Below are positions 47,117 through 59,100 of a stretch of DNA of 64,000 nucleotides, piece by piece. The position numbers and the translations under genes were made by a program. Source of the DNA: CBDBLK01 sp965243145 (GTDB taxonomy: Bacteria > Bdellovibrionota > Bacteriovoracia > Bacteriovoracales > Bacteriovoracaceae); contig CBDEUB010000002.1 of the NCBI GenBank assembly GCA_965243145.1, positions 2,542,001-2,606,000 of the forward strand, written 5' to 3'. Within the stretch, counting starts at the first letter, position 1. Each line of letters begins with the position of its first letter. A model generated the notes under the pieces. The model was not told the origin of the DNA and searched no databases. It worked only from the letters and a program-made list of their open reading frames with translations.

Positions 47117-50100
47117 ATGTCTTGGACAATTTTGCTCACTCTTATGCTTGTGGGCCTATTTTCCTCTTGCGGAGGTGGAGGAGGAGAAGGAGGCGGCGGT
47201 GCTGGGGGCAGCAGTCCCCCGTCCACTTCGCCGCCGAGTCCGAGGAGTCCGCGTCCACCGGGAGGGGGCGGAGGGGGAACTCCCGCCCCGATACCAATCA
47301 ATCCTTGGGCGAGCGTGGGAACGGCATCAATTTCTTCCAGTGCGCCGGTGACGGCCATTGAGCGTCAGGTGGAGTTTGGGGACGGGATGACGATGAGTTA
47401 TGACGCGACCGACCCAGAGAACGAGGAAGTTTGCCGCATTGAGACAGCAGGGGGTGACTCCCTCTCCATCTGTATGAATCTCAACGACGGGGAGGCAGAG
47501 GGAGACGACTTCGAGGGGGAGATTACATGCAGCATCAACGGCGAAGAACAGGCGGACTGCGACGAAGTGTATCAAAGGTTGACCGCCGCCGGATTTTCCA
47601 CCTCTGTTGCCTTGTCCCCCTCTGTCCAGGGGCAAACCGCGGCGTTTAGCTGCGAGGCGGGGGTTTTCCGCGGAGACAAGGCGCTTGAGTGCAGCGACGA
47701 CTGGGCGGTGGTGGCCAATGGGGAAGACGGTGCGGGCAACGGCAAGACGATCTGCCGGGTGCACATGACGCAGGAGACGGGGCGCTGTCTGGGGGCACCC
47801 AAGCAGGTGGATACGGATAATGACGGTATTCTTGACGCGGAAATCGCCCCCCAGGATTTGATTCTGGAGATGCAGCAGACCCAGTGGAGTGGTTATGCCA
47901 GTAGCTATACTAACTCGGGGCAAGTGCTCATCAACGAGAGCATTGATCCGGCAGCATTAGTGGATATGCCGGCAAATGCGGTGCTTTATTTTGAGTCGAG
48001 GACTCCGCAAGTATGTTCAGTAGACAACGACGATGATGTGGCCAATGGAACTAAAGGAAGGGTGATCCCCGATCCGGACATTTCCAATAAAGGGATGTGC
48101 CACATTGTATTAAAGGTGGAGGCACCGGGGTTTGTGGATCAGGTTTTTGAGCGGCGGATTGAATCCGTGGAGGACAACGACACCAGTTGGGACGGTTATT
48201 CCGCCGGTGGTGTTTTGCCCATCGGGGAGGCGCTGATGCCCAATGCTCCCACCAATCCGATTCCCACTCCCTTTTATATCTACAATTCGGCCACTCCCAA
48301 TATTTGCCGGGTGGATGCGGGGACGGGAGAACTTGCGGGACTGGCCGGAGGCAACTGCCGGGTGAGGCTCACAGCGTCTTCTTCCACCGTTCCCCGGGGG
48401 TATTTGGTGAGGGAGATTATTTCACCTCCGGTGGCGATTCGGGGCGAGCAGAGCATTGTCTGGATGCCCGTCACCTCTGGGGTAGTGGGAAGTAATCTGC
48501 AACTCGATTCCGTCACCGGCAACGCCGCGGGTGCGGTGGTGACTTACGAAGTGGTTTCGCCGGGGACGACCGGCTGCAATCTCGTCGGACAAACACTTTC
48601 CTTTACCGGCGCGGGCATTTGCAGAGTGCGTGCCATCGTCACCCTTTCCGATTATGAAGATTGGGGACAAGTCGAGGAGATTGTGGTCTCGCCGGGAACC
48701 CAGACGGGGAGGTCTTGGACGCCCACCCAGAGTCAGGGAGTTGTGGGAACTTCTCTCACCCTCACCGCCGCCACCGGAACCGGCGATGCCGATGAAGTCT
48801 TTTATGAAATTTCCAGCAATGACGACGGTAGCACCAGTTGTGCCTTTGAGCGGCAGACACTTTCTTTCAGCGATGCCGGAACCTGCACCGTGAGAGTGCG
48901 CACCGAGCGTGCGGGGTACGACGATTGGATTTCTGCCGATTTTGCCATCACCGTTGCCGCCGGCACTCAGTCCCCCGCCTGGTCGCCCCAGACGGTAGGC
49001 ACGGTGGGGATTCCCCTGACTCTCAATCCGGTGACAAATATTGATGCCAGCGCCACCGCTGCCTACGCCATTGTCGCCGGGGAAAACACTATATGCACCA
49101 TCAATGGCGCAGTCCTCACCTTTGTCGATGACGGCACTTGTACGGTGCAGGCGACAGTCACCCGAACCGGATACACCACTTGGAACTCGGGCGGGGAGGA
49201 TATTGGCGTTGCCGAGGGAAGCATTAGCGGAGTGAACTGGAATCCTCGGGCGGCATTTAATGCTGGTGATGGTTCCGCCGCTCTCGGCGGAGTTACCGGA
49301 ACAGAAAGCGGCGATACGATAACATATTCAGTAGAAACCCAAGGGGGAAACTGCGTGTTTTCCGATTCCACCGCCTCCACTCTTGGTTTTGACAGTCCTG
49401 GAATCTGCCAGGTGAAAGTTACCGTCGAGCGCGACGGATACCAAGATTGGGTATCACCCACCTTTGATATTGAACTGGTTTCCGCCGCTCCCATCGTTAT
49501 TACCTGGGCGGGTTATACCGGGGGCAATGTGGCGACTGTTGGCGTTTCCGCTCCGGGACTTTCAACCCCCACCTACAACCCCATTTCTCCCGACGACAGT
49601 GCCTATGAATTTATTTCCGTTCCCCCCGGGGCGTGTTCGGTTGATTCCACCAACGGGGCGTTGACTGTTTCGGGAGTGGGAAGTTGTGTGGTCACCCACA
49701 CGGCGGAAAAATCCGGCAGCGGCAATGGGCGAGAGACGGTGACGGTGGCCATAGGGCCAGGGGCCCAGACGCTTACTCCCGGCACTCCCTACACGGCACC
49801 TTCAACCTTTGCGGTGGGGGATACACTGGTGCTGGGGACTGCGCCCACGGGGGCGATGGAAAGTGCCGGCATCAGTTATCGCTCGACGGACACCGCTATT
49901 TGTACACTGGCATCCGATGGAGAGGTCACCGCCACGGGGGCGGGAAGTTGTGTGGTGCAGGCGCAGTTTGCGGCGACTGCCAATTATAATCCCTCCGCCT
50001 GGACGCAAATTTTTACAGTTCCGGTAGTTCGGGCAGATCAGGCCGCTCCTGCGGGAACGGATGTTTACGGAACTTCTCCCGCCCTGGCGGCCAGGGGAAC

Positions 50101-53100
50101 CCTTAAAGTTCAAACCGCTCCTTCAGGAGGCGGAGGGCATGGGGCGCTAACTTACGCCTCCACCACTGGCACTGTTTGCAGCGTCTCGGCGGCAAGCGGG
50201 GAAGTGACGGCACTGGAGACGGGAACCTGTACCATCACCGCCAACTGGGCGGGGGATGCCAACTATAATGCTTCCCCCCCACTCGGGGTTTTAAGCATTA
50301 CCATTTCCCAGGGAACTCAACCTGCGCCCGCCGCTGCTGCTGCCTACGGGGACAACCCCACGGTCAAGCGCGGGGATACCCTTGCGGTGGCATCTGCTCC
50401 CGCCGGGGGAGCGGGGACGCTGGCCTATACTTCCACTACCACCTCGATTTGCACCGTCGCCGGTGACGGGACGGTTTCGGGAGTTTCGGTGGGAACCTGT
50501 CTTATCAGCGCCCAGTGGCCAGGGGATGCCCATGTCGCTGCTTCGGATACTGTTCCCCTGGCGTCGATTGCAGTCACCCGAGGGGATCAGGCACCACCCA
50601 GCGCTTCGGATATTTACGGCACAAGTCCAACCCTTTCCACTGGGCAGGCCCTCGCGGTGGCATCCGCTCCCGCCGGGGGTGGTGTAGGGGGAACTCCGAG
50701 AGGTTCCCCGCGCTATCAGTCCACCACGGAAACACTATGCTCCGTCACCGAAGGCAGCGGAGTGATTACCGCCCTGGCGGATGGAAATTGTATTGTGCAG
50801 GCGCGCTGGGGCGGGGACGCCCAGTTTTTGCCCTCGCCATGGGTAACTATGCAGACGGTGGCGATCACTCCGATTGCCTTTGAGATGGCGCGCTGGGGGG
50901 AGTTTTCCGGAAAATTAACGGTGGGGGGAGGGACAAAGCGCCCCTCGAAATCCCGCGCCAAGATTCGCCGGGTGGACTTTACCTACGCCCTCAAGCAAAA
51001 CGAGGCGGACTGCACGCTGGAAGATGCCGCCAGCGGAGAGGTGCGCGCCAGTGCGGTGGCGTTTGCCGATCCCTATTGCACCATCGTGGCCACTGCTTCG
51101 CGGGCGGGATACACTCCGCTCACCCGAGACATTGCGATTTTATTGCAGGCGGGCACACTCGCCTTTGCCACCGCCCCTTCCTATAGCGGGGCGCTTTCGG
51201 TGGGAACGACTCTCACCGTGCAAAACGCTGAATCCAACGACGACAACGGCATTGCCGTCACCTGGGACTACACTGCCGGGGGAGAACGGCAGGGAGCGCC
51301 CCGGAGCGGGGTTTGCAGTGTCAGCGCCGCCGGAGAAGTCAGCGTGGAAACCACGGCACGGGCGGGGGATGCCTGCCTCGTCAGCGCCACCGCCTCTGCC
51401 GCCGGATACGCCGACTTTCAAAAAGAGACGCGCCTGACGCTGGCACCACTGTCTTCCTCGGCAATCTCCTGGAGTCCTCCAACTTCCGGCACTTTGGGAG
51501 AAGACCTTGCGTTGGGGGCGATCGTCTTGCCCCAAAACTTCCCCGCCGGTTCCCATACCCGCTACAGAGTCACCGATGCGGGGACGACAAATTGTTATTT
51601 TAGAGGAAACAGCGGAACGCTGGCGCACACCCTGGCGTTTTCCGCCGCCGGCACTTGTAAGGTCAAAGCGTTCAACACCCACCCCCTGACGCAGGACTGG
51701 GAATCTTCCGAACACGAAATCACTATCAGGGCGGGCAGCGCCGGCACTCCCATCCAGGTCGCCGTGGGAAAATCCTTTGCCTGTGCGCTGTTTGGGGACA
51801 ACAGTTTGAAATGCTGGGGAGACAATGCCAAAGGACAATTGGGACAGGGACACATGGAGACCCTGGGAGACGAACCCCACGAAATGGGCGGGGCGCTGCC
51901 CTTTGTGGATGTAAGTGCTGACGGAGTGGGCGGTGTCGCTCAAATTGTGGCGAGCCACAACGCCGATCACATTTGCGCCATTTTAAGCGACGGACGCCTC
52001 AAGTGCTGGGGCGACAACACCCACGGACAACTCGGACTGGGAGACTCGGGAAATACCAATCACCGGGGAGACGGCACCGGCGAGATGGGAAGCTCCCTCG
52101 ATGCTGTCAATTTGGGAGATGGTGAAACCGCTGTCAAAGTCGCCCTGGGGAAAGAGCACACCTGTGCCATCCTGGAAGACTCTGATAACAACAAAACCCT
52201 CAAGTGCTGGGGCAGAAACAACAGGGGACAACTGGGTTACGGCAACACCACCGATCTCATCGTTCCCGCCAGTACAACGGTCAATTTGCGAAACGACAGG
52301 GACGGCGACCCCTTTCTCATTGAAGAAATTACGGCGGGTGTCAACTACACCTGCGCGCGCTCGCAAGACAATGAGATCAAGTGTTGGGGGAGAACGGGAA
52401 GTCAAATCCATCAAAACTGCGTTGTCGGAGTTAGCGATGTTCGGGAACCTCCCGCCGGAGTGCTAAATTTAAACAGGGATGACAATAACATCCGCCACCA
52501 GGCACACGCCATCAGCGCCGGCAGCGACTTTACCTGCGCCCTGTTAAACGGCGACAAACTTATGTGCTGGGGACAGAACGACAAATCTCAAATAGTGGCC
52601 AACACCTCATCGATCTGCCGTCCCACCCGTGCTCCCAGTATCATCAGGAGCAACCTGGACGGAGTGCGTGCGGGAACCCAGCACCTGTGTGAGCTTTCCA
52701 AAACTGGCATAGTCTCATGCCGTGGCCACAACGACAGAGGGCAGATCGGAATACCAAATGCCCAGAATTCCAGCACCATTACTTATTGGGCGAGTGTCGG
52801 TTTGGGCAGCGGCAGAACCGTCTCTCAACTCGCCAGCGGAAACGGGCACAACTGCGCACTATTGGACAACGGTGCGCTCAAGTGCTGGGGCGGCAACGGA
52901 AGCGGGCAGTTGGGGTTGGGAGATACCGGAAACCGCGGCGACGACAACAACGAGATGGGAGACAATCTGCCCGCCACCCCCCTGCTTTCCGAGGGGCTGG
53001 ATATAATTTCCTCTGTCGCCTGGGCATCGTTTCCGGCAAGTGCGGAAGTGGGCGGCAGCGTGGTTTTGACTGCCCCAACGGGAACCCCGGCGCTGGACGA

Positions 53101-56100
53101 TTGGAGTGCCGCGGCCGTCGGCGGAGACTGTACCTGGGACGAGAACACCGAAACGCTTGCCTTTAGCGGAGTTGATACCTGCGTAATCTCGCTTACCGCC
53201 AAAAAAGACGGATACGCTCAAAGGGTGGAAATTTTCAGCGTCACCCCCTCGCCCACCTCCCAGACGGGCATCGCCTGGAGTCCTTCGCAGGCAACGGGTA
53301 CAGTGGGAACAGATTTGCCCCTCGATGCCGTCACCGGAGCGGATGCCAGTGCCACCGTCACTTATGAAATTTCAGATGCGGGGGATACCGGCTGCGCTTT
53401 CAAAGGCAGCAGTGATCCCGATGATCGCACCTTAATCTTTCTTGCGGCGGGAACCTGCCAGGTGATAGCGAAAAGTTCCGGGGAAAATATTGAACCCTGG
53501 GAGTCGCCAACTCCCTTTTCCATTGCGGTCAAACACCCCCAAACCTTAACACCGCCGGCGGACGCCTACGGCAGCACCCCCACCCTGATTATTCCCGGCA
53601 CATTGGTGCTGCAAAAGTTCCCCAGGGACGGAAAAAAACGGCCAGAGTTTCGCCCCAAAGACGGAGACGAAACCTATTGCAAGGTTGACCCCCACAACGG
53701 AAGAGTCACCCCCGTCGCCCCCGGAAATTGCGAAGTGGAAGTGCGCTGGCCAGAGGGCACAGAATATTACGCCTCGGACTGGGAGACGCTGGGAACTGTT
53801 GCCATTCAGGCACCGTTACAACCCCAGACGGGCATTGCCTGGAGTCCTTCGCAAAATGAAGGCGTGGTGGGCGAGGCCTTGGAACTCGATGCCGTCACCG
53901 CAAGCGACGGCAATTCGGCCATCGAATATTTAATTTCCAGCATGGGGGACACCGGCTGCGCCTTTGGCAGCGGAGATGCACAAAGCAAACGCACCCTCAG
54001 CTTTAGCGAGGCGGGCACTTGTACCGTCCAGGCGCGCAGCACTCTCGCCGGGCACTTTGCCTGGCGCTCGCAAACTTTTAGCATTTCGGTCAGGCATCCC
54101 CAAACCCTCGAACTTCCCGACGACGCCCCCTATGGGGACAATCTCAACTTTTTCAGCGGACAGACTTTGGCGCTGCTCAATCCCCCCACCGGAGGCGATG
54201 GAGCATTGGAGTTTAGAACTACTGCCGCCAGCGCCAACTGGTGCGAGGTAGGCCCCGCTTCGGGCATGGTTTTGGGCAAGGGCATCTCTCAAGGTGATGC
54301 CCAAAAGGATTGTGTCATCGAGGCGCGCTGGGGGGAGACTTCCACCCACTACGCCTCGGAGTGGGCGACCTTGGCAACCCTCACGGTTCTCCCCCCACCA
54401 GACCCCTTGCAAACCGGACTCGCCTGGGCCGCGTCCACTGCCGGACAAGTCGGCGTGGAGTTGGTGCTTCCCCCCGTCACAGGTGCCGATTCAAGCGCCG
54501 TGCTGACTTATACCGTTTCCTCTCCGGGAACCACCGCCTGCGCCTGGAAAGATGGCGATGCCAGCACCCTGACTCTGATTTTTACCAACGCCGGCACTTG
54601 TGTCGCCTCCGTGCGCTCGCAACTCGCCGGATACCAGGATTGGCAAGCATCGGTTTCCATCGCCGTGGCCAAGGGAACCCAGACGGGACTGGCGTGGGCG
54701 GCGACGACAACCGCCCCCGCCGGCAAAGTGGGAGAAACCACCACTCTTCCCGCCGTCACGGGAGCGGACAATGGCGAATCAGTGACCTATGAAAAAACCA
54801 CCGACGCCGGAAATTCCATCTGCGCTCTCTCTGGCCGCGCTCTTACCTTTAGCGACTCGGGGACTTGTATCGTTCAAGCGGTCATTGCCCGCACGGGTTA
54901 CCAAACCCTGACTCTTGGGCCAGTGTCGATCACTGTCGCCAAGGGAACCCAGACGGGACTGGCGTGGGCGGCGATAAACACCGCTCCCACGGGTAAAGTA
55001 GGGGAAACGACAACCTTGCCCGCCGTCACCGGAGCGGACAATGCCGACTCGGTGACTTATGCAAAAACCAGTGATGCCGGAAATTCTATTTGTACTCTCT
55101 CTGGCCGCGATCTCGTCTTTAGCGACGCCGGAACCTGCAAAGTCCAGGCGCTGGTTGCCCGCAGTGGGTACGACACTCTAACCCTGGGGCCAGTGTCGAT
55201 CAGTGTCGCCCTGGGAGATTTAACTGGCCTTAGCTGGAGTGTGGGCACAACGACTTTTATCAAAACCGCCACTCCGGTTCTGGCGGAAGTGACCGGCAAA
55301 CAAAACGGAGACACCATCGTTTACGCTGTTACCAGTCAAGGCAGCACCAGCTGTGCTTTTGGCACGGGAGCGGATGTGCGAAAACTCGCCTTTACCGCCG
55401 CCGGAACCTGTAAAGTCCAGGCGACTCTCACTCGTACGGGTTACAATCCCTGGCCTTCTCCCGAAATTTCCCTGGGCATTACCAATGCCGATCCGGTAGT
55501 TATTGCCTGGACGGGTTATGGAAGCGGAAACAATGCCAACAAGGGGAAAGTGGGAGAGGCGCCCCCGGCACTGCAAACCCCCACCCTCACTCCCAGTGAT
55601 GCTACCCCCCGCTACTCCACCGTTTCCAGCGGGGTTTGCAGCGTCACCTCTGGGGGAGATTTAACTATTACCGGAAAGGGTGATTGCGTGGTCAAACTTA
55701 CCGCTACTCCATCAGATACCAACGCCAATGTCGTCACAACCAGCGAAATTACAGTGGCGATCAGCAGGGGAGATCAAAGCGTCACCCCCGCCAATGATCC
55801 TTACGGTTCCTCTCCCGATTTAAAGGCGGGGCAGGGGCTGGCGCTTGCAAACGCTCCCACCGGACAACAGGAAAGTGCGGCGACAACTTATCAATCGACG
55901 GATGCCGCCATTTGTGCCGTGGATGAAACCGACGGCGAGATCAGCGCCAAAAAAGTGGGGGACTGTGTGGTGCAGGCGCAGTTTGCCCAGACGGCGAATT
56001 ATGAACAAACCGCCTGGGTACAAATTGCCAGCATTACCATCGGCAAGGGAACCCAGGTCGCCCCCACTGCCAGCAATCCCTACGGCACTTCCCCCGCCCT

Positions 56101-59100
56101 CGCTGTGGGCGGCACACTGGACATTCAAACCGCTCCCTCCGGTGGAGGTGGGCATGGGGGATTGGAGTACGAGAGTTCTTTCCCCGCCGCTTGTACGGTT
56201 GATGCCACCAGCGGACAGATATCGGGTTTAAAGGCGCAAAATTGCCTTGTTAAAGTGCGCTGGAAGGGAAATGACGACTACGATGCTTCCGGTTTTATAG
56301 ATGCCCTGACGCTTACCGTGGGCAAGGGAACCCAGGCGGCACCCACCGCCAGCAGTCCCTACGGAAGCAGTCCCGAGGTGGCGGTGGATGCCGATATTGT
56401 CCTCGACAACGCCCCCACGGGAGGGCATGGACTTCCCCTCTACTCTTCCTCCGACGAAAATGTTTGCGGGATAAATTCCAGCAACGGGACAGTCAGGGGA
56501 GTTAAAGAGGGAACCTGCCAGATCAAGGCGCACTTCAGGGGTGACAGCGATTATTTGGCATCTCCAGAGAGCACCATCGCCACCATTACGGTCATCAAGA
56601 GCAATCAGGACGCCCCCGATGCCAGTGATATTTACGGAGGTTCCCCCACTCTGATAACCGACGGCACGCTTTCTCTCGACACCCCTCCCACGGGGGGAGG
56701 ACAGGAGGGTGATATTGAATACCGGGTGCTTTCGACGACTTCGACAATTTGTAGCGTGGATTCTGCAACCGGAACGGTGACGGCGCTTTTGGACGGAACC
56801 TGTACCATCGAGGCGCGCTGGAGCGGAGTGGATGGAGAATATAATGCCTCTCCCTATGCCACCATGCAATCCTTCACTATCGGAAAAGCAAGCATTGCCG
56901 GTGCAAGCTGGGGTAGTTTTTCCGGCAACTTGAAAGTGGGCGGTGCCACGGCAACGCCTTCAGCTTCCACCTTTACCACGGCGGGAGTCGGAGTCTCCTA
57001 CGCAATCAAAAGCGGCAACACCAACTGCGCGCTGGAGTCCGGCGGAACTACCACCGGAGAAGTGCGTGCCAATGCGGTTGCCATCACTCCGGGAACTCCC
57101 GTCTACTGCGTTGTCGTCATCAGCGCCGCCAAGGCGGGTTACAATACGAAAACTCAGGACATTCAGATTCCCCTGGAGTTGGGGGATTTGGTTTTAGCTA
57201 CGGCGGGATTCCCCACTTATACCGGCACGCTTAGTGTGGGGAGTGCGGCACTGAATCCGCAAAATCCTCCCGCCACAGACGACAACAATATCGCCCTCAC
57301 CTGGACTTACAGCGTACAGGGAGAGCGCTTTACCGCCCCCCAGACGGGAATCTGTGCGGCGGTCTCCGGAGCGGTGAGCATTGGCAACAACGCCCGCGTC
57401 GGGGATGTGTGTAAAATTACCGCCACCGCAAGTGCTACCGGATACAACGACGAAACTTCCTTGGTGGCGAGTATCAATGTGGTGGCGGCAACCCAGTCCG
57501 TCACCTGGAATGTGCCGGCAGCAACCCGCAGCGCCGCCAAAATTGGAGGCGACCTGATTCTGCCCGCACCCACCGGCGTTCCCAACGGTGCCAGCGTCAA
57601 CTACGAAGTCACCGACCCAGGTACGGCAGGTTGTTTTTTCCGCTTTGAAGGGAACAAGTTCAGCAACAAACTCGGCTTCACCAAACCCGGAACCTGCAAG
57701 GTGAAACTCGTAAGCACCCACGGAAGCTACGGCCCCTGGAACTCTCCCGAAGTGGAAATCACCGTTGCCGCCAACACCGCCACGGTGGCGCAGATAGTGG
57801 CGGGGTCAGAGTCCTCTCACGTTAATGACGATTTTACCTGTGCGCGCCTTTCCGACGGAAGCCTCAAGTGCTGGGGGAATAATATTGAAGGACAACTGGG
57901 ACTGGGGGATTTCGGTGATAGAATCGAGGTGGGATCGATGCTTCCCTTTGTCAACCTGGGTGCGGGAAGAACTGCTGCACAGATTGCCCTGGGGCTTGCC
58001 AACTCCTGTGCCCTGCTAGACGATGGCAGTGTCAAGTGCTGGGGACGCAATACTTGTGGCATAATGGGAGTGGGACACAATAATGAAGAAATGTCTTCTC
58101 CCACAACCGCAGTCAATTTGGGACAAGGTAAAAGCGCCACTTCGGTGGCGCTGAAATTTAGTCACGCCTGCGCCATTCTGAACGACAACACGCTCAAGTG
58201 TTGGGGTGCTGGACATAACGGACAATTGGGAAATGGGAAGTTTGATGCACATAATCCACATGGTTCTGGATGTTCATTCAATCCCGTTGCTGTCAATGTT
58301 GGTAATGGCAAAACCGTCCGGCAGGTTGCTGTGGGAGAGAGTCACACCTGCGCCCTGCTGGACGACTTTTCGGTCAAGTGTTGGGGGAGAAACCAGCACG
58401 GACAAGCAGGGAGGGGAGCAAGCGATTCCCGTTATAGCAGGGCGGGTGCTGCCGTCCAGTTGGGAACCTCTACCGACGGACTGACGCTTGCAGTGCAATC
58501 TATTGCCTTGGGGCACAATCACTCCTGCGCCATCACCGATGGAGGGGGAGTCAAGTGCTGGGGACTAAACGACAAGGGACAATTGGGAATCGGCAACACC
58601 GACAATAAGGGGACAGGCAACACCGATATGAGTGCCGACCTTCCCTTTGTCAATCTGGGAGCGGAAAGAACCGCCACCATGCTCGCTGCCGGAATCCAAC
58701 ACACCTGCGTCCTGCTGGACGACGGCAGTGTCAAGTGCTGGGGGAGGAACGATGTGGGGCAGTTGGGACTGGGAGACACCACCGATTTACACGCCCCTTC
58801 CGCCACTGCCATCGATTTGGGGACGGACGATCAAAACACCCACTGGGTCGCCACTCAAATCAGCGCTTCCGCCAATTTTACCTGTGCACTTTTGAACAAT
58901 GGCAGGGCCAAGTGCTGGGGGGGAAATACTCGCGGACAACTGGGACAGAATCACAGAGATAATCTCGGCGACGGGGCGGGAGAAATGGGCAATGGCCTTC
59001 CCTTTATCGACCTGTTGGGGGTCGATGCCAACCATTTTACCTCTCTCACCTGGCCTTCTTTTCCCGCCAGTGCCACGGTGGGAGTGGACAGCAGCGCTTT

